Assembly: GCA_020912385.1 (NCBI GenBank)
Contig: CP087222.1
Span: 248,001 to 312,000 of the forward strand
Source of the DNA: Neofusicoccum parvum
Taxonomy: Eukaryota; Ascomycota; Dothideomycetes; Botryosphaeriales; Botryosphaeriaceae
DNA: 64,000 bases
Direction: 5' to 3'
Made by a program: the position numbers and the translations under genes. The notes beneath the pieces were generated by a model. That model worked only from the letters and a program-made list of their open reading frames with translations, ran no database searches and was not told the origin of the DNA. This document shows positions 21,138 to 31,102 of the stretch, in pieces; the stretch's first letter is position 1; the number at the start of each line of letters is the position of its first letter.

Positions 21138-22730
21138 ATGTCTTTCAATTTCCTTCTCATCGGCTTCGTTGTCGTGGCCGGTCTGGCCATTGGAGCTGCT
21201 GTCACCTTCCTTCTCCCGCCGAGCAACTTTCCCAAAAACATTCCAACAATCCCTTTCTACTACACGCTACTTCCTCTTTTCAGAGACTGCGATCAGGAGA
21301 CTCTGTACCGCGAGTACTTGGAGCGGCCACTAAAGCAATACGGCGCAGTCAAAATATTCTTTGCATCCCGATGGAATGTCCTGGTTCAGCGCCCAGAATT
21401 TATCCAGGAAGTCTTCAAGAATGAAGATCTGTACGCTAAGAGCGGGAACCAAAAGAAGATTCCGTACAGCGTGATCGCGGATTATACAGGCGACAACATC
21501 ATCTCCGCTCATGGAGCCGATTGGCGCTTGTACCGGTCCGTCGTTGCTCCTGGCCTTCAACGAGACTTCGATCCTGAGCCGGTGCTTCGCAATGCTCATC
21601 TTCTTGCCAGCCTCTTCGCCGAGCAGCAAAAGAAATCCGGGCGGAGTGGTTTTGTGGTCCTCCCTTTCCTGCAAAGACTCTCTCTTGAGAATGTAGCGCA
21701 AAGCCTTCTTGGCACCTGCTTCGGGGTACGAAGGCCTGTTTACCTCTCGGAAACCCTTACTGACTTTTCTCAGACTCTAGAGAGCCCTCAGGCGCCAATG
21801 CACCAAATGCAGATGGTTGTCAAGCGCGAGATCTTCAAGCCCTTGTTCTTGAACTTCCCCTTCCTCGACCGCTTCCCCATTCCCAGCCGGCAGCGGGCAC
21901 GCCAACTCGTGGATGAATTCGCCACTCAGCTTTGCAACAAAGTGTTGGAGAGCCACCAGCATTCGCACGAAGAGAAGATGGCGAATGTTTCTGCGGGCTG
22001 CCATTTGGTGCAGGCGTACAAAGCTGGACTACTCACCGAGACGCAGTTCCGCCACAATGTGTCCATCATCCTCATCGCCGGGCACGAAAATCCACAGCTT
22101 CTTTTCCAATCACTCCTCTTCCTCCTTGGCCAACACCAGGACATCCAGAAGCGAGTGCGCGAAGAAGTCAAATCTGCCAGAGACGGAGGAGCGTCGGCAA
22201 TCCTGAACCTGCCATATCTCATGGCCGTGGTCTACGAGACGCTCCGCATGTACCCGCCAATCTCGCAGCTCATCAACCGCCGCACGACGGCGCCGACGGT
22301 GCTCGGCGGCTCGATCGCGCTGCCAGCAGACATCTACGTCGGCTACAACGGCTACGCAACCGGGCACGACCGCAGCTTCTGGGGCTCGGACGCGGACGCG
22401 TTCAGGCCGGAGCGATGGGGGGCGACGATGGAGGAGGTCAACGCGACGTTCCGCACGGCGAACCGCAAGGGCGGGTTCATCGCGTTCCACGGCGGCAGGC
22501 GGGCGTGCCTGGGGCAGCGGTTCGCGATGCTCGAGGCGCGGCTGACGGTGGCGGTGCTGGTCGAGAGGCTGGCCTGGCGGGTCGACCCTGCGTGGCGGCC
22601 GCGGATGACACCCGTGAGTATCGCTCTGGCTGTGGCTAGGCGCTTCCTGCCGGATCGGCGTGCTGACGTGGTGCAACAGGCGGGTCCCCTGAGCCCGATG
22701 CTTCTCCGGCTGCTCGTTGAGGAGGCCTGA
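21138..22730 (+). CDS. DIT2-like: DIT2-type cytochrome P450
   Basis: A P450 predicted to oxidise or couple the product of the adjacent isocyanide synthase, as yeast Dit2 (CYP56) couples formyl-tyrosine. An N-terminal anchor (about 5-26) places it on the ER. Visible motifs are HGADWRLYR (C-helix), ETLR (ExxR, 367), FRPERW (PERF) and the haem loop AFHGGRRACLGQRFA with Cys457. The I-helix reads IAGHENPQ: Asn-Pro replaces the usual Thr-Thr/Ser of the oxygen-activating groove, suggesting specialised chemistry such as oxidative coupling. The frame is open for 530 codons, but a GTGAGT...CAACAG intron of 66 nt (22614-22679, with GCTGAC branch-like box) is very likely removed, joining RMTP to AGPLSPMLLRL and giving 508 residues. 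It is divergent from the synthase and in line with the MFS gene. Confidence 0.93.
   Translation: MSFNFLLIGFVVVAGLAIGAAVTFLLPPSNFPKNIPTIPFYYTLLPLFRDCDQETLYREYLERPLKQYGAVKIFFASRWNVLVQRPEFIQEVFKNEDLYAKSGNQKKIPYSVIADYTGDNIISAHGADWRLYRSVVAPGLQRDFDPEPVLRNAHLLASLFAEQQKKSGRSGFVVLPFLQRLSLENVAQSLLGTCFGVRRPVYLSETLTDFSQTLESPQAPMHQMQMVVKREIFKPLFLNFPFLDRFPIPSRQRARQLVDEFATQLCNKVLESHQHSHEEKMANVSAGCHLVQAYKAGLLTETQFRHNVSIILIAGHENPQLLFQSLLFLLGQHQDIQKRVREEVKSARDGGASAILNLPYLMAVVYETLRMYPPISQLINRRTTAPTVLGGSIALPADIYVGYNGYATGHDRSFWGSDADAFRPERWGATMEEVNATFRTANRKGGFIAFHGGRRACLGQRFAMLEARLTVAVLVERLAWRVDPAWRPRMTPVSIALAVARRFLPDRRADVVQQAGPLSPMLLRLLVEEA
22614..22679 (+). other. Likely in-frame (3n) intron in the DIT2-type P450
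   Basis: GTGAGT donor, GCTGAC branch-like box and CAACAG acceptor, length 66. Because the length is divisible by three without a stop, retention would add 22 residues near the C-terminus rather than truncate the protein. Confidence 0.7.
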
Positions 22731-23473
22731 TCGGTTGGACGGGGTGGCATGGGATAACGAGACTGGCGTGGCAGGCGCGGTGACGGCGAGTCGAGAGGGA
22801 CTGTAGATTGTTTAGGCGTTTCGGGAGATTACATAGTCGACGTACTTTAATGGCAAGCGAGCACCGCTAGCACGACTCGGCGCTACGCAACTCTATCTGC
22901 AACGCGCAGAGTGTGTCTCACTGCTGCGAGATGAGATTGCGGGCAGATCTTGGTCCCTTGGTGTTTTGCGCGACTCTCCAGCCCATCCCTGCCGTCCCGC
23001 ACTCGCCTTCCGGAGGCGGTGAATGCCAGCGGAGCCCTACGTCGTAGCACGGCACCTCACCCTGGGGCCGCGGGCGCTCCGCCCTGACTCGGGTGCCAAG
23101 GTCTGCGGCTGACGAGGCGCACATGGCTGCCTGCCCTGCCTGCCTCTTTGTCCGACCCGCATCTTGGCCTGCATGCTCTCTGCGCGCCCTCACGCCGTAC
23201 CCGCTCATGTCACCCGGAGTCTGCGCCGCATGTGCTTACCCCAGGCGCAGCGCAAGATCCAGAGCGGGTCCCGCCGAGATGCTAGCGCGCATTATTTTGG
23301 TCAAGCTGACCACTGCACGCACTGCGGCTCGAGGCCGTTTGCGCCCGTTTCCGCCGTGGTCCTTGTTGGGCTGCCTCCGCGCAGTGCGAACCACCATCTG
23401 ATATGAATGATACACCGTTCCCTGACTTCTCCCATCATACCACTCCCCAATCTCCCACCATCTGTTCACCGAG
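22731..23473. other. Intergenic region and MFS promoter
   Basis: About 740 nt between the P450 stop and the exporter start in the same orientation. Pyrimidine-rich close to the exporter ATG. No gene is supported. Confidence 0.5.
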
Positions 23474-25192
23474 ATGGACAGTGCCGAAAAGAAGCAGGAC
23501 GCTCCGCTGGAGGCCGTCCGCGCCGCCTCTCCCAGCGTGCCGCCGCCCTACTCGGCTTTCTCAGTAACTACCCGGCGATTCATTCTCTTTCTTGTCACCA
23601 CAGCAGGCTTCCTCGGCCCCCTCTGTGGCGCTATTTACCTGCCCTCACTTCCCCTTTTCGAGGACATCTTTGACACATCGACTACCGGCATCAATGCCTC
23701 CGTTACCCTGTACATGGTGGTCTTCGCCATCACAGTCAGTCCCCTCTCTCCCGCTCCGACCGACCTCCAGACTGATCTCCTGCAGCCACTTTTCTGGGCC
23801 GCTGCCGCCGACCATTGGGGGCGACGACCTGTCTATACCGTCTCACTGGCCATCTTCATCATCTCCAACGTGCTGCTTGCTGCCGTCCCGGCAAACGTCG
23901 CGGCACTGTTCATCCTCCGCATCCTGCAGGCCCTTGGCTCCAGCGCAGTGGCTTCCGTAGGTGCAGGCACCGTTGCTGACATCACCGAACCCAAGAACCG
24001 CGCCTCTGCCATGTCCATCTTCCTTCTAGGTCCCCACATGGGGCCGATTCTTGGTCCACTTATTGGTGGACAATTTGCTGCGCCCTCGAGGTGGAGGTGG
24101 GCGTTCGGCTTCCTCGGTATGCTGGCTCCTCAATCGTCCTCGACTTCCCCCTCAACCGATCCCGTGCTGACCTGACCATTGCCACGCAGCCATCGCGTGC
24201 CTTCCGATCTACGCCGCCATCCAGCTGTGGCTGCCGGAGACGCTGAGGACCCTGGTCGGCAACGGCGAGAGCCAGTCGCACTACGGCCTCTGGAAGATCC
24301 AGCCCTTCAGGCAGAAGAACAAGGATGGCAAGGTCCCGACCCAGCCGTCCCGCGTCCGCGTGTTCTGGGCCTTGCTCGTGTACCCTCCCAACCTCATCAT
24401 CATCACCAGCACCGCCCTCCTCTTCGCCGGCCTGTACGCCATCCTGGTCGACTTCACCCGCCTCTGGCTGGAGCAGTACGGCTGGTCCGAGGCCGAGGCC
24501 GGCTACGCGTACCTCTGTCCCGGTAAGCGTTCCACCGCAGCACACCCGCCGCTCTCCGCTAACGCATCGCTCACCAGGCATCTTCCTCTTCGTCGGCTCT
24601 CTCGCCGGCGGCAAGGTGTCCGACCTGTGGCGAGCCCGAGCCGTGAAGGCCAGCCCGGACGGGAAGGTCCCCCCCGAGAGCCGGATCTTCCTCCAGATCA
24701 TCGGGTACATCGCCACCGCCATCGGGCTGATCATGTTCGGCTGGTTCTGCCAGCACAAGCTGCACCCCGCTCTGGTCCTTTTTGCCTCCGCTGTTGGTAC
24801 GTCAGACTCCCTCCCTCCTCCTCCTTCTCCTCCTCCTCCTCCTCCTCCTCATCCTCCCCCGCTAACCCCACGCAGCCGGCTTCGGCATGTCCTGGGTGCT
24901 CGTCACGAGCACCAGCTACCTGACCGAGTCGTCGCCGCCGCACGCCGCCCGCATGGTCGCGCTCGCCGGCCTGCTGCGCAACGTCGGCGCCGCCGTCGCC
25001 GCCGCCGTCGTCCACCCGCTGATCGAGGCCATGGGCTACGGCTGGTGCTACACCGGCCTGGCCTTCCTGGTCCTGGCCTGCATCTCCGGCGTCGTGTATC
25101 TCAAATTCACCGGCAAGACGTACAGGGCCCAGCTGCAGGGAAGGCTCAAGGCCGCGACGGCGGGGCCGGGGAGGAAGATGGAGGCTGTGTAG
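23474..25192 (+). CDS. DTR1-like: MFS exporter, DHA1/DTR1-like
   Basis: A 12-helix drug:proton antiporter-type MFS protein, 486 residues from five exons (23474-23734, 23786-24116, 24190-24522, 24578-24796, 24876-25192); all four introns restore frame. TM1 carries FLGPLCGAIYLPSLPLFEDI; motif A appears as DHWGRRPVYT after TM2; the antiporter motif C region is LLGPHMGPILGPLIGGQF. The N-terminus is short and cytosolic. In yeast, DTR1 exports the dityrosine precursor made by Dit1/Dit2, and homologous MFS genes accompany isocyanide synthases in filamentous fungi. Its position beside such a pair predicts export of their product or self-protection from it. Intron 1 is 51 nt (3n) with a GTCAGT donor; intron 4 contains a CTC/TCC trinucleotide run. 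Confidence 0.92.
24818..24856 (+). repeat. Pyrimidine trinucleotide repeat in exporter intron 4
   Basis: A run of CTC/CCT triplets fills much of the 79-nt intron. Such polypyrimidine stretches lie upstream of acceptors but are slippage-prone. Confidence 0.7.
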
Positions 25193-25839
25193 GCGGGTTT
25201 GGGTGGCTTGTCAACGTGAGGCGTTTTGTTGTGGAGGATGCGGTGTGGGGAGATGCGCTGCGGAATTGACGCGGCTACGAAGGAATGACCTTAGATAATA
25301 TTTGTTTGCTGTCATTGCTTGTGGGTGTCAAGGGATATATCTCGAGTGTATAGGAGCCTTTATAGTAATCTTCAGTAATGATTTTAGAACACAGGGTTCT
25401 GCTGCTGCATATCACTGAAATGGACAGGGAAGGCGTGTAGTTTCTGGATAATACAAGCACTTGGAAAAGAGTTGATGTCTTTTCAATGAGGTGGGCTGTA
25501 GCGATTCGTTGGTAAAGAAATGAGGAGGTAACAGGAGTGGAAGAAGGATTGTTTTCCATTTACAACATCCAGCGTGACGTTGGTTTACAGTGAGCCGGGG
25601 CTTGTTGACCAGAAAGGTAGCGAATGGCACCGCCTGACACTTGCACTTGCATAATTGATGTATGGTGTCCATTTTGACTTTTTTTTGTCTCCTCAAAGCC
25701 AGTTGCCTAAGTAGCTGCGCGCTCTTTCCTACTAGCACTTTCCTGCGAGCTCTTCCCTGCTGGATCATTCGTCCTTCGTAAGTGGTTCTTTCCACGTGCC
25801 ACCAACTCTCTCAAGACCCTTTCTCACCTTACTTGACTA

Positions 25840-25879
<40 letters not shown>

Positions 25880-25926
25880 CAACAACTCTCTCGATCAACA
25901 ACCACACCTCGCAACTCTACGCCAAC
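25193..25926. other. Intergenic region with CT-rich promoter
   Basis: It separates the exporter from the F-box-like gene. The left half is AT-rich 3' sequence. The right end is strongly pyrimidine-rich, including the TC repeat at 25844-25876. Confidence 0.55.
25844..25876 (+). repeat. (TC)n microsatellite in 5' region
   Basis: About sixteen uninterrupted TC dinucleotides, ending 50 nt upstream of the F-box-like ATG. CT tracts are common core-promoter elements of filamentous fungi. The run is long enough to be polymorphic. Confidence 0.85.
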
Positions 25927-26942
25927 ATGCCGCCCCTTGAACGGGTAGTGACACTAAGAATCATCAATATCAACAATGGGGAGGGTTTGTTCACACCAGC
26001 AGACTGCGGACCAGAAAACTATTGCGAGGCGTCGCCGTCACTGTTCAGAAGCCTCCTCACCGTCCCAAAGCTGCCGTCACCTATGAGTATGACTATCGAT
26101 GAGATCAACAACCTACGTGCAAACCAGTACGTCCTGATTCTTCCCATAACACAATGATACACATTGACCTCACCACGTTTAGATTCAAGCGTTCACGTCT
26201 CCTTAGCCTTCCTCGCGAGCTCATCGACGAGATAACGTCTCACCTGTGGATATCATCATCAAGTCCAGTCCTGTATTCGAAAATGAGATCGCAATCTATC
26301 GTCACGGAAGCTACGGATCTCATCGCGCTCGCGCTCAGCTGCCGCTACTTTCTGATCATACTTCACCAAACGATACGCAGGGTCCTTGAGAATGGCGCTG
26401 CAGCGCCGTGGGCCGGGAAAATGCTTTTTATCGGTTATCGTATGGGGGGTGATCCGCTGGATGTCCGCCCGAAAAAAGCCACCGCAAGCCCGGAGTGGTA
26501 CTCAGTGGTGATGCAGGTGCTTCAGCGGTTGAAGAAAGACGAGGAACAGCACCGGATCGACGGATTATCTCAGCTCACAAAAGATAATCGTAGCTCTCAT
26601 GAGCTACTTAGGAAGGTATTTGAGAGAGATATCATGGGTATGGCTCCCAAGAATGCCGTGGGGGCGGATGGTGGAGGCAGCAATAGAGTCCCGGTACTGC
26701 GCGATCTTGATGGGAAGCATTACGCGAGGATTGACGCTCCGCCATGCGCAGGCCTTGCATTCTCGCCGATGAATCTGAAACTGCTGGGCACTTTTTGGAG
26801 GAGGAAGAAATTTCTCAGGGACTTTCTCAGGAAATTTCCGCCCACAATCAGAGTTGACATCAGGACACTAAGCAATGAGGAGCTAGGAGGATGGACGGAC
26901 ACAACAGGCGCTTATCTCGAACCATACACTCACCAGTTGTAA
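25927..26942 (+). CDS. F-box-like hypothetical protein
   Basis: Two exons, 25927-26126 and 26183-26942, joined over a 56-nt intron (GTACGT...TTTAG), encode 319 residues. After a divergent N-terminus, residues about 70-118 read as a fungal F-box-like helix set (RLLSLPRELIDEITSHL, then ALALSCRYF), the usual Skp1-binding element of SCF ubiquitin ligases. No leucine-rich or WD repeat substrate domain follows; the C-terminal part is basic (FWRRKKFLRDFLRKF). Coding-like text continues past the stop in another frame (about 26980-27094, FDWKVDHWIQALKAAIGRF), so an extra 3' exon may exist. Target unknown. Confidence 0.65.
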
Positions 26943-27143
26943 TCTGGTGCTACATCTCCACAAGGCAAAATCGACTTGATGCCACTTACAGAGATTGGAT
27001 CCTTCGGCGTTTTGACTGGAAAGTGGACCATTGGATTCAAGCCCTGAAAGCTGCGATAGGCAGATTCCTTTACAGATACATTACAAAGAGGTAAAAGCGA
27101 GGATAACTTTAGCTTATAGCACCCTAGTGCGGCGACCATCAGC

Positions 27144-28783
27144 CTAAATCCTCCTGCAATACTCCTTCAGAACATCAATCAGCTTCGCCCTATCAACCAG
27201 CCCGTCAAACACCTGAGCATGATCCAAGCCCGCAAACCACAAAACATCCACCCCCCTCCCCACCCACCGCCGCCCCTTCCACGAATCATCCGCGGCCTTC
27301 AAATGCCTGTCCACAAGGTAAGCGCCGACAGTCTGCGTATCGACAATCAAGTCCCTCCCGGCCAAAGAAACAGTGGCATCGCGGCCAGCGAGATCGTCTT
27401 TCCACAGGATGTTCTCGCTCCAGAAGAAGCAGCGCGACAGCGTGTGGGCGACGCCCATGTCCTTGGAGGCGAAGTACGACAGCTGGTGCTCGTTGGCGCG
27501 CGCGGGCTTGCGGGACATCTGGCTCGCGGTGAGCGGTTGGGCGCGCTGCGGGCGCGTGCGCGGGGGTGTACTCACGAAGTTGTACGCCACGTCGGGCAGG
27601 TGGAGCAGGAAGGTGACGGGGTCGATCAGCAGGACGGAGGCGATTTTCGGGGAGATGGTGGGGCTGTGCAGCATGTGTGTGCTGATGACGCTTCCGTAGC
27701 TTGAGGGGTGGTCAGTATGGGTGTGTGGCGGGTCAGACGGTACGGGAGACGTACGAATGCGAAGCTAGGATGTATTTGTCCCAGCCGTGGGCGTTCAGGA
27801 TTCGGTTGATCTCGGCGCACATCTGCTCTTTTTGCATGACCGGCGATGTGATGCGGAAGCTTATGGGCATGATCTCCAGTGCAATGATTCCCACGTCATC
27901 GTTTCCGATGCTGGTGCTGCATGCGTTGATCTCGCGCAAGAAGTTTACATAAGGATAAAGGCCAATGCCAATGCCGTGGATGAAGACGATGGGAAGTTTC
28001 TTTTCGGCGGTATGCGGCCTGTACCAGTAGGTGATTGAGTTTGAAGGAGTGCGGTTCTTTGCAAACAGGTTGTGCGGGCGAAGCGGGAAGACTGAAAAGA
28101 AGTGGCGATGAGAAGTGCGATAATACAAGAACTTGTAATACGACAGGCGCGTGGACGCGATGGTGTCGACCACGAAGACACACTGCGGAGACGTAAACAA
28201 CACGCTTGGACAGATGTGGAAGGATGCTCACCAGATACCAGATCAGGCTCCGGTGCGACATGGAAACCTTGTCGAGCGACAGCCTCAGGCATTTTGCATT
28301 TCCCCTGCCAGTCTCGATCTCGCTGCCGAGCCGCTTCTCGATGTCGCGGATGTAGCGCTCAAACTCGTCATCGCTCATTTCGGCGACATCGCCGGTGTTG
28401 AGGAAGGCCCATGTCAGGAACTCCTTCAGGTTCTCGCGCTTGATCTCGGAGAGCGGGGCGTCATTGAACCATCCGCGCAGATAGCGCTCATAGTCCGGGA
28501 TGTTGGTGCTGCAGCGTTCAAACAGGCGCCAGCGCTGGTCACGTGAGAGGGCCGGGGGATGCAGGGCGGCTCTCTGCAGGAGGTGATACTTGCGCGGGAC
28601 GTAGAACAGCAGGTAGAACAGCGCCTCGGCCGCGGTCCAGAGGTCGATGACCACGGGCGCACGGAAAGCGGCAGGGCGCACGAAACGCGCGACCCAGTAG
28701 AGGAGGCAGAGCGGGGTGATGGCGCGGAGGAAGAACACACAGGCGCGAATAAAGAGATATTCGCTGGGCGACGTTCCGATCAT
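27144..28783 (-). CDS. Alpha/beta hydrolase, membrane-anchored
   Basis: Exons 28232-28783, 27755-28182, 27576-27699 and 27144-27518 on the minus strand give 492 residues; the three introns (49, 55, 57 nt) keep frame. Two hydrophobic segments near the N-terminus (about 10-35 and 48-63) suggest a membrane anchor. The hydrolase core starts with strand and oxyanion loop PIVFIHGIGIGLYPY. The nucleophile elbow reads LASHSYGS, so the first Gly of GxSxG is Ser. DVLWFAGLDHAQVF near the C-terminus can supply the catalytic His. It probably hydrolyses a lipid or ester, but the substrate is unknown. The third intron is a multiple of three. Confidence 0.85.
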
Positions 28784-29249
28784 GCTCGCGGTGGTGGCGG
28801 CAGCAGTGGTGGTTGCACGTCGGTAGTCTTATGTCGTGGGTCCTGGGCCCGTTTTCTCCGAAGCATGTGCGAGCACGTCGCTGCCCTCCGCCGCCCATCA
28901 GCCTCGGCCCAACAAACAGGAGTCCCAACAGACGACCCGAGACCGATCCAGACATGATTGCGCGAGAAGTGGACCGATGAAACGCTGTGCTGTTGATGCG
29001 CATGCAAAAGGCTGATCAGCAGACGAGAAGCACTGGAGGAGGCCGCTCGTCTTGCTTTCCTAGCGAGCGCGCTAGCATGGTTGGGCAACTCGGTGCCTGG
29101 CAATGACGCTGTCGACGTGGATCCAGCAACGCTGCTATACACACGCTGGCCATTCACATGCTAGCCTGACTTGCAGCTGGTATCCCGACCGAGTGACCTG
29201 GCGGATGCGCTACTAACCTCACTTCATCCTCTGAGAATAACCCCATGCA
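28784..29249. other. Upstream region of the hydrolase
   Basis: About 470 nt of presumed promoter. Open frames on both strands are short and unconvincing. Confidence 0.45.
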
Positions 29250-29576
29250 TTATCTCACTAATCTGATCCCATTCCGACCGTTTTCTTGGAGCGTGGTGGT
29301 GAGGGTGGAGAGGGTGCCGTTGGGGAAGCCGAGGGTTTGCTCGATGGCGCGCGCGCTGGTGGGGTCGACGTATGGGATGGTTTGGTTGGGCGCTTGGAGC
29401 GTGGGGTAGTAGATCGTCAGCAGCAGGATTCCGGGGTTTGGCGTTGGATCAATGGGTGTTGTGTGGTTGAGCATGTGCTAGGTGTAGCCAACGTGATATG
29501 GCCCTGTCGGTTCCCATAGCGGGATGGCGTTGAGAAGGCGGGGGAGCAGAGCGAGGGTGAAAAGTAGGGAGCGCAT
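29250..29576 (-). pseudogene. Truncated PAF-acetylhydrolase-like secreted protein
   Basis: From ATG at 29576 the minus strand encodes a clear signal peptide (MRSLLFTLALLPRLLNA), then IPLWEPTGPYHVGYT and an in-frame TAG, after which MLNHTTPIDPTPNPG and an ILLLTIYYPTL segment continue in the same frame to a stop at 29250. The text matches the N-terminal part of fungal platelet-activating-factor-acetylhydrolase-like lipases (GPY.VG...H...DP), but the catalytic alpha/beta hydrolase body is absent. The TAG lies where relatives usually have Gln, consistent with a CAG-to-TAG change. It is therefore a nonsense-mutated and 3'-truncated copy. Confidence 0.65.
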
Positions 29577-31102
29577 GGTGGATTGGGGATGAAAGTCGAC
29601 TGTAGTTCTTTCGGGGCTTTTCGCGTTGAAATACTGGCATCCATGATGATTCATAACGGATCATCACGGATATCACGTCATAGAAATTGGCTGTGCTACC
29701 ATAACGAATCCTTGGCTCTTCGATTGCTTCCGATGATGTGCGGCTGAAGTGAAACAAGGGAGGACCTCTTGGAGACTACTCGATTGAATAATAAATCAAC
29801 ACGCAAGCAGGCTGGTGAAATATCAACTTTAAATGACGAAGCTGGTAACAACATCAATTTCTACTGCGGTAAGAATCCTCAACCTTGCTCCGAGAATGTG
29901 GTTTTAAACGTCCATGCGGGCTGGCCCCCAAAGAGTGAATGAAATGCTGACTCAGACTGCAGGCGGTCAGCAAGGATAAGCATCCTTCGAAGCAGGCCAT
30001 CAACAGGCACATACCGCTTGAGGAAAACCACAATGATCATCCAAAGAGTCAGCCTTTTAATTCAAAAAAGGTGAGTACACCGCCGATGCGTCAGGTCTAA
30101 GACCATGTAAAGAGACCAATTGCTTTGATGCCCCGCCTTCGATCCACACCCAATCAACGACTTGCCCTCTACCAAAGCATCAACCGTATCTCATAAAAAT
30201 TCAAGCTACGGAATGCCTTCCTCTCAATCCTTGCCATTCAGACTTCCCAGCAAATACAAAAGTAGTCCATCACGAGCCAGGCGAGTCCTCCGCGGCTACA
30301 CCCATCACCGCTTTCGTCCTTACTCTTTCATGGTGGTGGAAATCAGATCAAGTCTGCTGATTCTGCTGTTTCAAATACTCCTGATAATAAGGCGGCTGGT
30401 TTTGTCAAAACGCGCTGATCGTGGTAGTTTCTCCCTTTGCCTGCTATTTTGAGACGGCGGGACTATGCAGGAGTGCGTTAGGACAGCTTGTGGACAGCAC
30501 TGTTACTGCTATGTTTTTGTGGGAGTCGCCAATTGTGTGTGCTTCCAAGTGCGGTGTAACAGACGGCCATAGGAATCCAGTAATGGTGACGGTCGACTCA
30601 TCGGTTAGGTGGGGCGGGTTACGGAAACAATAATGAGAAAATAAGAGATCCTCCGCAATGATTTGCGGTCTTGGGACCGACTGAAGACGGTCCAGAGGTC
30701 TGTAGCGCATGCTTTCGAGCGTTTATGGTGGCGTGAAGGTAGAGATGTTGTGTTCTCTCCTCTATCGTGTGCAGGGGACTCCGGATCAGAATACTTGAAG
30801 GACAAGCTGTTGCATTCCATTGGAAAGCCTCTCCACTGCTCGCTGACAATGGGGTCTGTTTTGATGCTGAAAAGAAAAGAAAATAGGGTTTTGTGTCGTG
30901 TGTTGGCAAGCTTGGTGGTTCCCGACAATGGTTCTCAAGGTCGATCGTCCATGACATCTCATGAACATCAAAGTGATACGTCGTCGCCACCGCGGTGGTT
31001 CTCCTTCCAAGCAGAACAGCTCTTCCAAACAACGGTCCTCAGAACGACACTCCAGAAGTGTTCTCACGGAAGGAACGGCTCGACCCAAGGCAGCCCAGCT
31101 CT
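29577..31102. other. Intergenic region
   Basis: About 1.5 kb with only short frames. It holds 3' sequence of the coiled-coil gene at the right end. No repeat or RNA gene was recognised. Confidence 0.4.

Noticed and set aside
21932..22639. 235-codon frame overlapping the P450
   Set aside because: Alternative-phase shadow of the DIT2-type P450.
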